A DNA stretch of 64,000 nt from Drosophila persimilis (GCF_003286085.1 NW_020825528.1:1-64000); one strand, 5' to 3'; positions 21,116-32,014 are shown, numbered from the stretch's first letter. The notes: generated by a model from the letters alone, not told the origin. Translations and numbers: made by a program.

Positions 21116-21980
21116 GATCAGCATCAATAGCCGAGTCGATTGAGCCCTGTCTGTCTGTCCGTCTGTCCGTCCGTCCGTCTGTCCGTCTGTCCGTCCCCTT
21201 CAGCGCCTAATGCTCAAAGACTATAAGAGCTAGAGCAACGATGTTTTGGATCCAGACTTCTGTGATATGTCACTGCTCCAAAAATATTTCAAAACTTTGC
21301 CCCGCCCACTTCCGCCCCCACAAAGGGCGAAAATCTGTGGCATCCACAATTTTAAAGATACGAGAAAACTAAAAACGCAGAATCGTAGAAGATGACTATA
21401 TCTTCTAGAGTGCAAAATCTGAACCAGATCGTATAATTATTACAGCCAGAATCACGAAAACAATTTCACTCTTTCTCGCTCTGTCTCACTCTAACACACA
21501 GGTTTCATGGTCGGTTTTGCCAATTGCAAAATATGAGTTCAAGGATCTCAGAACCTATAAAAGCCAGAGCAACCAAATTTGGTATCCACACTCCTGTGAT
21601 ATCGGACCTTGACCGTTTCCTGTCCAAATTTCGCCCCACCCCCATCCGCCCCCACAAAGGACGAAAATCTGTTGCATCCACAATATTGCAGATTTGAGAA
21701 AACTAAAAACGCAGAATCATAGATAATGACCATATCTATTAGATTGCTGAATCTGGATCAGATCAGATCATTTTTATAGCCAAAAGGAACAAATCAATTT
21801 GCAGTGGCTACGCAGCGCCCGACGTCACGCTCAGACTGATTTTCTGTCTCTCTCGCACGCACTCTTTGTCGTGTCGTTAAATATTAGCGGCGTCTGCCGG
21901 AGGAGAGCCATACTGACTTAGTATCGGGTATAACCGTAGAGTTGCGGTGTCCGCAGCAACTCACAACGTTCCCCCTCGTT
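21116..21980 (+). mobile_element. DINE-1/HINE copy d, 5' truncated
   Basis: Begins within the element at GATCAGCATCAATAGCC, lacking the terminal palindrome, and keeps the microsatellite, stem-loop and CCCCCTCGTT end. It also lacks one of the two TTCGCC(A/C)CACCCCC repeat blocks present in copies c and e, an internal deletion between similar repeats. It links BEL1 on the left with the errantivirus-like element on the right. Confidence 0.8.
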
Positions 21981-23008
21981 ATTAATGCGTTACCTTATAC
22001 TTTTATTTCTTGGTTTAGGCAATCTTGGTTTAATAAGGTTTTTGGTAATTTCCAAGTTAACAATATATTGGGTTCTATGAAACTTATTTGAAAGTTTTGG
22101 TGTGCTTGGGTGTATGGACATTTTGTTTCTACTTGTTTGACTATTCCTGAAATACATTCGTCATTTATTTTTCGTTTTGATTCTTTTTCATATACCGCGT
22201 TTTCTAGAATGTAATAATTGTTTTGCGTTAGGTCAGTGAGGATGTTATTATCTTCATCTGGATATGGAACAATTTTAAGTATAGGAATATTTCTGATCTC
22301 TCGTGGGATGTTGGAAATTATTAGTAGTTAGTGTCTGATTTCAACGAGGTAGATGTTTTGATATTTAATAATTTCTCTGAATCGATGTGTTTCAGGTAAT
22401 CCTGCCTCAATAATTTTGGATTAAAGATACCTAATCTTGTTAGCTGCATGCCGAATTCAATATCCTCTATGTACTCAGTAAAATGTTGAAGGTTAATTAT
22501 TTATATTTCTAGTTGCTTATTTCTGTCATTATCCTTGTTTAATTTATTGACAACTTTTATGCCGGAATTTACTGCTTGAATTACTAAGTTTAATTCGTTA
22601 ACTTGAACACTGTGGCTAGCCAGATTGTCTATTTTCCCTTCTAATTCGACCTTATCCTCTTGATCTAACGTTCCAAATAGATATTTATATATTGTGCCTA
22701 CTGCATTTATAAGGCCGCTTTTGTTTCTTTTGGCTATTTTTATGCCGTTGAATTCACGTTGCAATTTCTCGACTAAATATTGAACTTGGATTTCGTTATT
22801 AAATTGGGTTGCCTGTTCTAGTGAACTCTGATATGTTTCATCTGTTCTTGTTATATTAATTGTTAGATAGTTCATAATTAATGGGTATGTTAATGGTATT
22901 TGTTTTGAATATGAGATATCCATTCCTTGAGTTGATGGGATCTATCTCTATATTCTGTCCGGTAGATTGTAGGACGGTGAACATTAGTAAGATTATAATC
23001 TTAATCAT
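21981..23008 (-). pseudogene. errantivirus-like env, frameshifted and truncated
   Basis: From an ATG at 23008 a hydrophobic signal peptide (MIKIIILLMFTVLQS) opens the frame, which soon stops. The next frame (22923-22501) contains the F-protein-like furin/fusion region KRNKSGLINAVGTIYKYLFG typical of insect errantivirus Env. A further frame change before 22330 carries the ectodomain on to the DINE-1 junction. The transmembrane end is missing. It is therefore a dead envelope gene; in intact relatives Env mediates membrane fusion. Confidence 0.7.
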
Positions 23009-23052
23009 GTTGTAGCTCCGGATTCCCAGTACTCTCTTCGGGTACTCTGCAA

Positions 23053-23826
23053 TTATCGTTGATTGCCTACCAGATACAAATCCATGACATACTTTTCTCT
23101 GATATTTTGTATTTCAGGGGTGATTTCGACGGTTAGATTGGTGTTACGATGCTCTGTTTTAGCAACGTTGCACGTAAGACATTCATTGATAATATTTTGG
23201 ATTAACTTTTGGTAATCGGGGTAGTAGAATTTTCCTTTAAACCAATTAGTGGTCTTTTCGATACCTGGGTGAAGTAGCTCTTTATGCTTCTTCAATATTT
23301 GTTCCTTGAATTCGGAGTAGTTCGGAATATCTATGAGTTTGGTACTGGATTTAATCAGTTTTGTGAAGTGGTTTGGACTGATTATCTCCAGGAATGCCCT
23401 TTGGAACAGTGGGAAGTCTACTTCATTATGGAAATATAGTGCACTCTTTTTGGTACACACATATTCCTTTATTATATCTTTTGCTTTCATTTCCGTATAT
23501 GTGATTTTTATCAGTATCTTGTGGAAATAGTGGGATGCTTCTACCTTATCCTCATTACCTTTAATCAGTTCTATTTGCCTATTATAGTAATTGATTGGTC
23601 GCTCTGTAAGTGGAAAATAATTTGTATTATCTTCTTGCGCGCTATGGACCGTTGCACAATCACTATTAATGGTTTCCTCGAGTAGGTTTTCGTTAATCTT
23701 TACTCTTGATAGCACATCGGCTACATGGTTCTCCTTTCCTGGTAAATATTTTATTTTGAAGTCAAATTCATTTAATTTGATCTTCCATCGTTGTAGCTTC
23801 ATATTTGGTTCCTTGAGGTTATTCAA
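23053..23826 (-). pseudogene. errantivirus-like pol: RNase H end and integrase zinc finger
   Basis: Starts just after a TGA at 23829-23827 that falls between DHKPLI and LNNLKEP, where relatives have Trp, so a single nonsense change splits the frame. KIKYLPGKENHVADVLSR is the end of RNase H. HKELLHPGIEKT and CLTCNVAKTEHRN give the HH-CC integrase zinc finger. After IREKYVMDLYL the frame ends at once, so the entire DDE catalytic core is deleted; the env leader follows ~45 bp later. Confidence 0.75.
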
Positions 23827-24780
23827 TCAAATCAAGGGTTTATGATCACTTAATATCTCAAACGTTCTACCAAACAAGTATGATCTGAAATACTTAGTTG
23901 CCCAAACTATAGCTAGTAATTCCTTTTCTATTGCTGAATAATTGATTTCATGGCGGATATTTTTTTTTGGATTAGGAACTATGCCGTTAGTTGTTACTAC
24001 ATGGCCTAGGAATTCCGTTTCTTTCTTCAGGAATTCACACTTATCCATTTGAAGTTTGAGGTTTGCATCTCTCAACTTTCCAAAGACCCTTTTAAGAGAC
24101 AACAGATGTTCTTCCGATGATGTGGAATAAATAATGATGTCGTCTAGATACACAAGGCAATCTTTGAAAATTAAATCTTCTAACATATTGTTCATGCATC
24201 TTTGAAATGTGGCGGGGGCAGTGGTTAGCCCAAAAGGCATACGAGTGAACTCGTAATGACCATGCTTCGTGGAGAAAGCTGTTTTTGGGATTGAGCTAGG
24301 TTCCATAGGAATTTGATGAAATCCCTTAGCTAAATCGATTGTAGTAAAATATTGGCACCTACCTAGTTTATCTAGGATTTCGTCCATTCTGGGTGTAGGA
24401 AATTTGTCCTTGATTGTCACCTCGTTTAGACTTCTATAATCTACTACCATACGATATTTCTGCTTTCCTGAAGCATCTATCTTCTTTGGTATCATAGCAA
24501 TGGGTGCACAATAGGGAGAATTCGACTTACGAATGATTCCCTGTCTAATCATATCTTTTATTTGTTGGGTCACTTCCTGATCGTGTATTTGAGCATATTT
24601 ATATGGTCGACGATATACAGGATCTTCGTGATGGGTTTTAATTTCGTGCTTTATAGTACTAGTGAAGGTCAAAATGTCACCTTCTTTATACTGCACGTCC
24701 TTAAATTCGTAGAGAACTTTCTTTAGTTTCTCCTTTTCTTCGTCATTTAAATGTTCCAACCTTAGCTGGTTACATTCCAT
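23827..24780 (-). pseudogene. errantivirus-like pol: reverse transcriptase and part of RNase H
   Basis: RT motifs: [66 protein letters not shown] and the catalytic YLDDIIIYS. After GIVPNPKK the reading passes directly to [18 protein letters not shown]. About 130 residues (thumb, connection and the first part of RNase H) are therefore deleted in frame. The stop at 23829 ends it. Confidence 0.8.
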
Positions 24781-25232
24781 TAATTCATTCTCTCATGCGG
24801 AAGCGAAGTATTGCTCTCCTTCAGGAGATGGGTCAAGGCACTTAGGTGTAGTTGTATCTTCCTTTGAAGATGACTTATCACCTTTGTGTGCGGTCTTGCC
24901 GTCGGCAATTGCTTCTCCACTTTGGATGATTGGGTATGACCTTTCTCCTAACGTTACCGTTTCATTTCGGTAATCGATGACGGCTTTGCTGGCCATCAAA
25001 TATTCTCTGCCTAAGAGTATGTCATAATTTTCAGAAAAATTATGAATATAAAATTTTTGTTTTGTTGGACAGTTTTTGGTTGCATTACGTGTAATGCTCT
25101 GAGTCAGACGGACGGGTCCATTGATGGTATGGACGATAAGGTTGTCGCTATCGACTTTGGAATCTGTATAGTTTTCTTTTATTATATTTATTGACGATCC
25201 CGAGTGCGCGATACCTCTTAATTTTTTATTAT
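24781..25232 (-). pseudogene. errantivirus-like protease and linker
   Basis: In several frames I read FYIHNFSENYDILLGREYL and KAVIDYRNETVTLG, the flap and C-terminal part of the retropepsin. The active-site position reads IAHSGSSINII, with His-Ser in place of the expected Asp-Thr, so the catalytic aspartate is gone. A stop separates ...EQYFASA from the RT frame. Confidence 0.65.
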
Positions 25233-25442
25233 TTACAAATATTTGTATATATGGTCCTCCTCGATTTCTTCCGAGGCACTCTGCTGAAAATTTACATCCA
25301 TCTTCATATGTCCACCTTGGCTTTCCCTAGATCGTTTGACTGGCTGATTCGGTGCACTGCTACCTGCCTGAGTCTGGTTAACTTGATAGTTAGTGGGATT
25401 CAGTACTCTGCCCTTGTTGCATGACCATCCATCCATGGCCAC
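25233..25442 (-). pseudogene. errantivirus-like gag C-terminus
   Basis: A short frame with NPTNYQVNQTQAG, NQPVKRSRES and VNFQQSASEE resembles the C-terminal tail of 17.6/297-type Gag just before the gag-pol frameshift. The rest of gag is absent; a BEL-LTR-like segment follows at 25480. Confidence 0.55.
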
Positions 25443-25479
25443 AATTATTAGTTATAGATGGAATTATGAATTATGAATT

Positions 25480-25576
25480 ATGAAGTCTAGTGTAAGTTAG
25501 GCTAGGGCAAAGCGGGAGCGCAATAAAAGCTCGCTCTCTCGCTCTTGGCGAATTCGCCCCGCTTTGCCACCGTAGG
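25480..25576 (+). repeat. BEL-LTR-like fragment
   Basis: About 97 bp match the BEL2 LTR in its sense orientation with few changes: ATGAAGTCTAG, GTAAGTTAGGCTAGGGC, then GCGCAATAAAAGCTCGC and CTTGGCGAATTCGCCCCGC up to CCGTAGG. Flanking LTR sequence is not matched. It could be a remnant LTR or a promoter module shared by a different LTR family. Confidence 0.65.
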
Positions 25577-25846
25577 ATAGCTAGAGTAAGAGATTTGAAT
25601 TGTGAAGAAAATATAGTTGTTCGCCAACCTTGAAATAGATCGAGCGCATCAAGTTTTTCGCCCCGCCAAATAAATAATTTAAATTACAGCCACCCAAAGT
25701 TTTCGGTAACTGATTAGAAAAACTCTTCTCTAGCTAGGGTAATAAGTTCCAACGTTCCTACGATTGTTATTTCCGTTTCTTGAGTGTTCGTGATTCTTGT
25801 TATCATTTACGAAATTTTCGTAGATTCCTAACTCTTGAGCTGATTT
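25577..25846. other. unclassified, possibly LTR-derived
   Basis: AT-rich non-coding DNA between the BEL-LTR-like fragment and DINE-1 copy e. I see no gene. It may continue a diverged LTR. Confidence 0.3.
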
Positions 25847-26912
25847 TTATACCCGATACTCAAAATGAGTATTGGGGTATATTAGATTTGTGGTGAAAAT
25901 GGATGTGTGTAACGTCCAGAAGGAATCGTTTCCGACCCTATAAAGTATATATATTCTTGATCAGCATCAATAGCCGAGTCGATTGAGCCCTGTCTGTCTG
26001 TCCGTCCGTCCGTCTGTCCGTCTGTCCGTCCGTCCGTCTGTCCGTCTGTCCGTCCCCTTCAGCGCCTAATGCTCAAAGACTATAAGAGCTAGAGCAACGA
26101 TGTTTTGGATCCAGACTTCTGTGATATGTCACTGCTCCAAAAATATTTCAAGGCTTTGCCCCGCCCACTTCCGCCCCCACAAAGGGCGAAAATCTGTGGC
26201 ATCCACAATTTTAAAGATACGAGAAAACTAAAAACGCAGAATCGTAGAAGATGACTATATCTTCTAGAGTGCAAAACCTGAACCAGATCGTATAATTATT
26301 ACAGCCAGAATCACGAAAACAATTTCACTCTTTCTCGCTCTGTCTCACTCTAACACACAGGTTTCATGGTCGGTTTTGCCAATTGCAAAATATGAGTTCA
26401 AGGATCTCAGAACCTATAAAAGCCAGAGCAACCAAATTTGGTATCCACACTCCTGTGATATCGGACCTTGACCGTTTCATGTCCAAATTTCGCCACACCC
26501 CCTTCCGCCCCCGCAAAGAACGAAAATCTGAGGCAACCACAAATCTCAGAGACTATTAAGGCTAGAGTAACCAAATTTGGTACACACATTCCTTTAAAGT
26601 GTCACTATAAAACGTATATCTCAGAATTTCGCCCCACCCCCATCCGCCCCCACAAAGGACGAAAATCTGTTGCATCCACAATATTTGGATCAGATCAGAT
26701 AATTTTTGTAGCCAAAAGGAACAAATCAATTTGCAGTGGCTACGCAGCGCGTGACATCACGCTCAGACTGATTTTCTGTCTCTCTCGCACGCACTCTTTG
26801 TCGTGTCGTTTAATATTAGCGGCGTCTGCCGGAGGAAAGCCATACTGACTTAGTATCGGGTATAACTGTAGAGTTGCGGTGTCCGCAGCAACTCACAACG
26901 TTCCCCCTCGTT
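25847..26912 (+). mobile_element. DINE-1/HINE copy e, nearly full length
   Basis: TTATACCCGATACTC start, palindrome, an expanded GTCY microsatellite (26000-26055), subterminal AGTATCGGGTATAA, stem-loop and CCCCCTCGTT end. A small deletion removes the segment between ATCCACAATATT and GGATCAGATCAG. Confidence 0.85.
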
Positions 26913-27261
26913 TTGGTTTTATTCGCGTGAGTTCTTTATTTTAAGACAAAAAGGTCTGTTCAGTTGCGCTTGTAAAATCCAAAAGGAAGAGACAAATCTC
27001 TGAGCCCTTCAAGAACCCCTTCTCGCTCCATTTAGAACGATCGAGTCAATCGTCTTTCGCAACAGCTGATAGTGCTGCAAAACTCGCGCATTGTAAGTAA
27101 AAACGTAATGTGTTTGAATTTCCCGCCTAGTCGACAATAAAAATCTTAATTGGCAGAAAACTACATACAAGTTTATGTTTCTTTTATTTCTGCCACCCAT
27201 GAGCACTACACCACTGGATAATCAGCCATGTTTTACATAGGGCAGATTAGCCTGAAATCTG
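26913..27261 (-). other. sequence downstream of element A pol
   Basis: Non-coding on both strands. On the minus strand it follows the integrase stop of element A and could contain its 3' untranslated region or LTR start, but I could not match it to the LTR-like sequence at the right end of the window. Confidence 0.3.
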
Positions 27262-27642
27262 TTACTGCCTTATGTCTTTTGCATGTATTTTTCCTATTAA
27301 ATTACCTTTCAAGTCTTCTAAAACATAGGTCGAATTTGCAACTTTTTCTCGCACTCTAGCCTTAACAAAGGCTGGACACAATTTGCTTGCTATATGTTTC
27401 TCAAAATTACTCTGTACAAAGTTCCTTCGAAAAACTTCTTGCCCTACGCGATAACTCACTTCCTTAGCGCGCAGGTTATACTGCTTGGCCTGGTTTTCAT
27501 AAGCTGTTTTAATATTTTTCTTAATGTCTGCTCTTAATAAAGCCAATTTATCTTCTCTTCTGAGAGCACACACGGACTCCTCCAAAAGATTCAATTTTCG
27601 AAGTAGTTCATACTCTGATCCATGCGTTATCATTTGCGAGGT
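27262..27642 (-). pseudogene. element A integrase C-terminus
   Basis: Reads MITHGSEYELLRKLNLLEE, KNIKTAYENQAKQYNLRAK, VGQEVFRRNF, KARVREKVANSTYVLEDL and ends GKIHAKDIRQ stop. This is the C-terminal (GPY/F-like) part of a Ty3/gypsy integrase of the Osvaldo/Ulysses/TV1 kind. It joins the core fragment at 31475-31717 (KVSPYRAIYG) once the LINE 27650-31467 and one copy of its 7-bp duplication are removed, apart from a one-base frame offset. Confidence 0.75.
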
Positions 27643-27652
27643 ATGCCGTGCG

Positions 27653-28480
27653 ATGGAGAAGGACATGGTATCTTTCATGAGGCAGACGCGGAGTGGCTTT
27701 AAGGAGCTGACCGTTGGTTTCAAAAACCAATACGATCGGCTCCTAGCCATAGAGGCTCAGTTTAGCGGTTTTAAACTGCTGAATGAGTCTCCGAGGCGCA
27801 AAAAGGTCACTCCGAGGGATCTGCAAGTGCCAAGCGTCACTCAGCCGTGCGCCGCCGAAAAACTGACTCCGACCACTCCAAGTGTGCAGCAGTTGATCTC
27901 GTTTGCCACTCCAAAGGCAACGACAGCTGCTGGCGATGCAGATTCGGTAGCCGAATTCATCACCTCGGAGAATGTGCAGCCAAGTACGTCTGCAGCGTCC
28001 GTGTCCGTGGTGTCCGCAAGTTCACTAGTTGTCCCGTCTATCCCGATCCCACCAGTAAATAGACGTTCCGGACCTCCGGATATTGCCACCACAGGTACTA
28101 GACCTGTGGTGACTAAACCACTGGTAGGAGTCCCACCAAAACGACAAGTTTTTGTTTCACAGCTGGCCCCTGACCTCACATCTAATGATGTAATTGCTTT
28201 TATTCAAAGCAAAATAAAAGCCGTGGGCTTAAAGGTGGAGAAATTTAACTTCTCTTATGCCAGGGTGATAGCCTCGTTTAAGATAAGCATCTCCCCAACT
28301 CAATTTGACACCATTTGCTCCACCAAATTTTGGCCGGAGCATTTGGTGGTGAAGGAGTTTAAGGCTAAGAAGAAGAATAGGCCCCCCATATCCCTTCCAA
28401 ATCTTTCCAGTGTGCCACCCTCAACCTCAACTTCCTCTTCCTCAACTTCCCGTCTTGCTTCCACCTTTCCAAAAAACTAA
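27653..28480 (+). CDS. LINE ORF1 protein
   Basis: Open from the ATG at 27653 (MEKDMVSFMRQTRSGFKEL) to TAA at 28478-28480, ~275 residues. The N-terminal third is coiled-coil-like, followed by a Ser/Thr/Pro/Val-rich linker. Residues ~165-245 (KRQVFVSQLAPDLTSND, then YARVIASFKISI and WPEHLVVKEF) match the RRM-like domain found in Drosophila CR1-group ORF1 proteins. The tail is Ser-rich. The frame open upstream of 27653 is antisense integrase of element A and not part of this gene. It would package element RNA. Confidence 0.65.
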   Translation: MEKDMVSFMRQTRSGFKELTVGFKNQYDRLLAIEAQFSGFKLLNESPRRKKVTPRDLQVPSVTQPCAAEKLTPTTPSVQQLISFATPKATTAAGDADSVAEFITSENVQPSTSAASVSVVSASSLVVPSIPIPPVNRRSGPPDIATTGTRPVVTKPLVGVPPKRQVFVSQLAPDLTSNDVIAFIQSKIKAVGLKVEKFNFSYARVIASFKISISPTQFDTICSTKFWPEHLVVKEFKAKKKNRPPISLPNLSSVPPSTSTSSSSTSRLASTFPKN

Positions 28481-28481
28481 C

Positions 28482-29499
28482 TTCTCTTTTAGTAACCTAT
28501 CAGAATGTAAGAGGCTTGCGTAGTAAGCTCAGCATTCTTTTCCGGGATAGTGTTGCATTTGCTTCCCACGTTATTGTGTTTACTGAAACCTGGTTAAAGC
28601 CGGACATTCTTAGTTCCGAGGTTTTGGCAGGTCGGTACTCAACTTTTAGACGTGCAGGAGGGGTTCTAATTGCTGTGGACTCTTACTTCACGTCAGAACA
28701 CTTCACAGTCCAAGTTCAACAGGAACTGGAATTCCTGTGTGTAAAACTGATTCTTCCCGCTTTCGCTATATTCATAACTTGCTCGTATATCCCACCTTCT
28801 TCGGATATTTCAATTTATGAGCAGCACTTGTCCGCTTTAACCGCTGTTAACCGCTATCGTATGATAGTTCTTGGTGATTTCAACTTGCCAGGAACTGTTT
28901 GGTCTTCGGTAAACGAGTCTAGTATCCTAGTGCCCATGTCACGACATGACTTTGTTGACGGCTTGCTTGACCTGTCCCTGTCTCAAGTCAATCATGTGAA
29001 AAATTCCTTGGGTCGATTGCTTGATCCGACCATAGTGTTGTTAACCCGAGCCTTTCCGCTCACTATACCTGAAGACGCCTACCACCCTACTTTCGAGGTG
29101 TCGCTAGATATAGGACCAACTGTATTGGATCGGTCGAGTAGACTACCTGAACGTGTCCGCTGCTTTCGTAAAGCCGAGTTTGCGAAGCTTAATAACCTAA
29201 TTAGGGATTTTGATTGGTCCGCTTTGTACTTGTGCACTGATGTCACAAAAGGCACAAACATTTTTTACAATGCTCTTGGCACATTTTTTGATTCTTATGT
29301 CCCGCTTTCTTGTCCGATTAGATCTGGAAAACCCCCTTGGTTTACCAAAGAGTTATCCAGTCTAAAAAACTTAAAATCAAGACTTTATACAAAATTTCAA
29401 GAAGTGGGCTCTCCTACTTCTCACTCTCGTTATGTAATAGCTCGGTCAAACTTTTCAGTTCTTAATGCTCAATGCTATAAGAACTACATATCAGTTTAA
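28482..29499 (+). pseudogene. LINE ORF2 endonuclease
   Basis: Reading LLVTYQNVRGLRSKLSILF starts the APE-type endonuclease (Asn in QN.RG). VIVFTETWL gives the catalytic Glu, IVLGDFNLPG the Asp-Asn pair, and PEDAYHPTFEV the terminal His motif in altered form. The frame stops at 29497 where a frameshift leads into RT. It nicks target DNA in intact relatives. Confidence 0.7.
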
Positions 29500-31175
29500 C
29501 AGTTTTTCTACAGTAAGCGTAGAACGTCCGCACACCCATCCTCGCTATCATTTTGTAATACGTCGGCAAATAATGATCAGGCAATTTGCCCTGTTTTTCC
29601 AAACCACCTATTCTGAGGAACGCTACTCTGGTCAACCGTACCCATACGGATTACCGAGGTCGAACGGCATTTTCAGTCCCTTGATAAATGAATATTCCCT
29701 ACTTCATGATCTTCGACTAGTTAAGCCGGTGTTTTCACCGGGTCCAGACGGGGTTCCAGGTTGTGTACTCAGGTACTGCGCCGAGGATCTGTGTGGACCA
29801 TTGCTTAAACTATTCACCCTGTCCATTGATTCATCTTGCTTCCCCCCAATCTGGAAGGAATCGTTTATAATTCCTCTCCATAAAAAAGGTAGCAAGTCTG
29901 ATGCAAAAAATTATAGAGGTATAGCAAAGTTATCCGCTATTCCCAAATTGTTTGAGAAGGCTTTAACTCCGCACTTGCAACATCTCTGCAAGTCACTTAT
30001 ATCTCCAACTCAGCATGGATTTATAAGGCGGCGAGCAACCACCACCAACTTGTTAGAGTTTACCTCTTTCATTATTAAAGGCTTTCAAGGTAACTTACAG
30101 ACGGATGTTATTTACACCGACTTTAGTAAAGCATTCGACTCTGTAAACCATTCCCTTTTAGCACATAAACTTGACCTTTTAGGGTTTCCGCCCAACCTCC
30201 TGAGATGGATTTCTAGCTATCTTTGTTCTAGGTCTCAAAGAGTCCTCTTCAAAAACTCCGGGAGTACCACAGGGCAGCCATCTAGGCCCCTTACTCTTCA
30301 CACTCTTTATTAATGACTTGCCTTCAGTATTAACATACTCTCGAGTACTTATGTATGCGGATGATGTTAAACTCTGTGTCCAGTACAAGGACATTTCATT
30401 TCATTCTCGCTTGCAATCCGATCTCAATAGCTTTCAGTCATGGTGTTGTGCAAACTTGTTACACCTTAATGCCTCGAAATGCAAAGTTATGACATTTCAT
30501 CGTTCTAGCCCTTTGTTGGCTCCCTACACCCTATTTGGGGGTTCTCTTGAGAGAATTACCCTGGTGGATGATCAGGGTGTTATGTTAGACCCCAAGTTAA
30601 AGTTTTCCGAACACATTTCTACCATGGTAAATAAGGCCATGGGCGTGCTTGGGTTTATAAAGAGGTGGTCAAAGGAATTTGACGACCCCCTATATCTCTA
30701 TACCTCGCTTGTTCGTCCGATCTTAGAATACGGCTCCTGTCTATGGTGCCCTCAGTACAAAAAACGCCAGGACCGTATAGAATCAGTACAGAACAACTTT
30801 TTACTCTTTGCTCTGCGGGGCCTTAACTGGGATGCGGGTGTAAGACTCCCATCTTACTCTAGTAGACTACTATTAGTAAACCTCCCATCCTTAGTTAACC
30901 GTAGAAAAATGCTTGGTGTGATATCTATGCACAACTTGATCAGGGGTGACATAGACAGCCGTGATCTGTTGAGCCGCATAAACTTCACGATTCCTATTAG
31001 ACTGACTAGAAATTTTATACCGTTGTTCCTTCCCTTTTGTAGATCGAATTATTCCTTGCATGAACCGTTTAGGGTCTTATGCTCGGATTATAATTCCCTC
31101 TACCATATTATATCCAACACTAATTCTCTTCCTCTTATTAAATTATTAATCCTTACATACCTTTCTATTAATTAG
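29480..31175 (+). pseudogene. LINE ORF2 reverse transcriptase
   Basis: Frame 29465-30313 carries PVFSPGPDGVPG, WKESFIIPLHKKGSK, NYRGIAKLSAIPKLFEK and YTDFSKAFDSVNHSLL. A frameshift inside the GVPQGSHLGPLLF motif (~30255-30290) leads to the frame 30318-31175 with VLMYADDVKLC (catalytic), LNASKCKVMTF, LVRPILEYGSCLWCPQY and the C-terminus ending near 31175. At least two frameshifts. Confidence 0.75.
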
Positions 31176-31474
31176 TAACTGTAGTGGTATTTGTATTTTG
31201 ATTGCATGCTTAGTTTCTTAGTAAGTTTAGTGCTAATTTTCCTCGAATGTTAGTCTAATGTCTATCTTTCTTGCATGTTCGCGTTTTGTTCGGCTACGCA
31301 CCGCGCGTCATGCGGCAGCGCCCCTCGGTCGGTTGGGCGGGAGGAGGGCTGCGTTTTGCCTGGGATCCGCGCGTAACAGCCTTCTGCTGGTGTCACACGG
31401 ACCACTTGACGGTGCAGTAACTGCATCACCTCTTGAAAGATGCAGTCATTGCATGTCAACGTCCAGGATGCCGT

Positions 31475-31721
31475 AGATAGCTCGATAAGGTGAAACTTTA
31501 ATACTCTGATGTAAAGAGTTTCTTAGCCCACAACTAATCGCAGCTACATTCTTATCCCAATCTCTCTGATCTTCTTTTAAATAGGCTCGATTTGCTGAAA
31601 TGATAGACTTACTCGCTCAGTAGCGTTTGCTTGGGGAGAATAAATAGCTGTCAGCATATGTTTGATCTGTAACGATTTCAAGAAACTTTCGAACTCTTTT
31701 GCTCTGAATTGAACTCCATTG
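31475..31721 (-). pseudogene. element A integrase core fragment
   Basis: On the minus strand, in more than one frame: GVQFRAKEFESFLKSLQIKH, MLTAIYSPQANATERV (catalytic Glu in the ATE motif), AAISCGLRNSLHQSIKVSPY, RAIYG. It continues the core broken at IIISDN (32019) by the solo LTR 31722-32014. Confidence 0.75.
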
Positions 31722-32014
31722 TGTAGCAAGGTAATAATTAGTGGGGCATTCAACTAGTATTTAAAATAGCATACAGCGCGCATTGGTATTTACCGCACCA
31801 TCGATACACTCGGCGGGAAATACCAATAGTGAGATATCGGATAAGAAACATCGATAATAGAGTAAGTTCACTTTGTAAATGGCGATTGTGGGAGACAGAC
31901 GCGCAGCTAATAAAAAAGAGTTATATCAAATCGCCGGGCTTGTGTTTTTATACCTAGACAGTTCACCCACGCACCGATATTGGTCACTACAATTCCCGGG
32001 TTAGACGGCCTACA
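31722..32014 (+). repeat. element B LTR, solo, 293 bp
   Basis: 5'-TGTAGCAAGG...CGGCCTACA-3', flanked by ATTG on both sides (31718-31721 and 32015-32018), which is a proper 4-bp duplication inside element A integrase. It contains the 10-bp inverted repeat ATTGGTATTT / AAATACCAAT. No B internal DNA is attached, so it is a solo LTR at what looks like the founding insertion site. Confidence 0.85.

Larger units (their letters stand above)
21981..25442 (-). mobile_element. errantivirus-like gypsy element (17.6/297 group), decayed
   Basis: On the minus strand: end of gag, protease, RT, partial RNase H, integrase zinc finger, env. No LTR is attached: the env end abuts DINE-1 copy d and gag is truncated at 25442. 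Deletions remove the RT-RNase H connection and the integrase core. This is an old endogenous insect retrovirus-like relic. Confidence 0.8.
27650..31467 (+). mobile_element. CR1/Jockey-superfamily LINE
   Basis: A two-ORF non-LTR element flanked by ATGCCGT (27643-27649 and 31468-31474). It begins 3 bp before an in-frame ATG, so it is slightly 5' truncated. ORF1, endonuclease and RT are all recognisable, in several frames. The 3' UTR (31176-31467) has no poly(A), as in some CR1-like elements. It splits the integrase gene of element A, which runs on the other strand. Confidence 0.75.

Noticed and set aside
13840-26912. Autonomous Helitron with Rep/helicase
   Set aside because: The Helitron-like copies are ~1 kb, have no coding capacity, and match the non-autonomous DINE-1 layout.
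27524-27652. Upstream extension of the plus-strand LINE ORF1
   Set aside because: These codons are antisense integrase of element A; the LINE begins after the ATGCCGT duplication at 27649.
31258-31476. Frame of 72 residues in the LINE 3' UTR
   Set aside because: No domain; it ends beyond the duplication border and has random composition.
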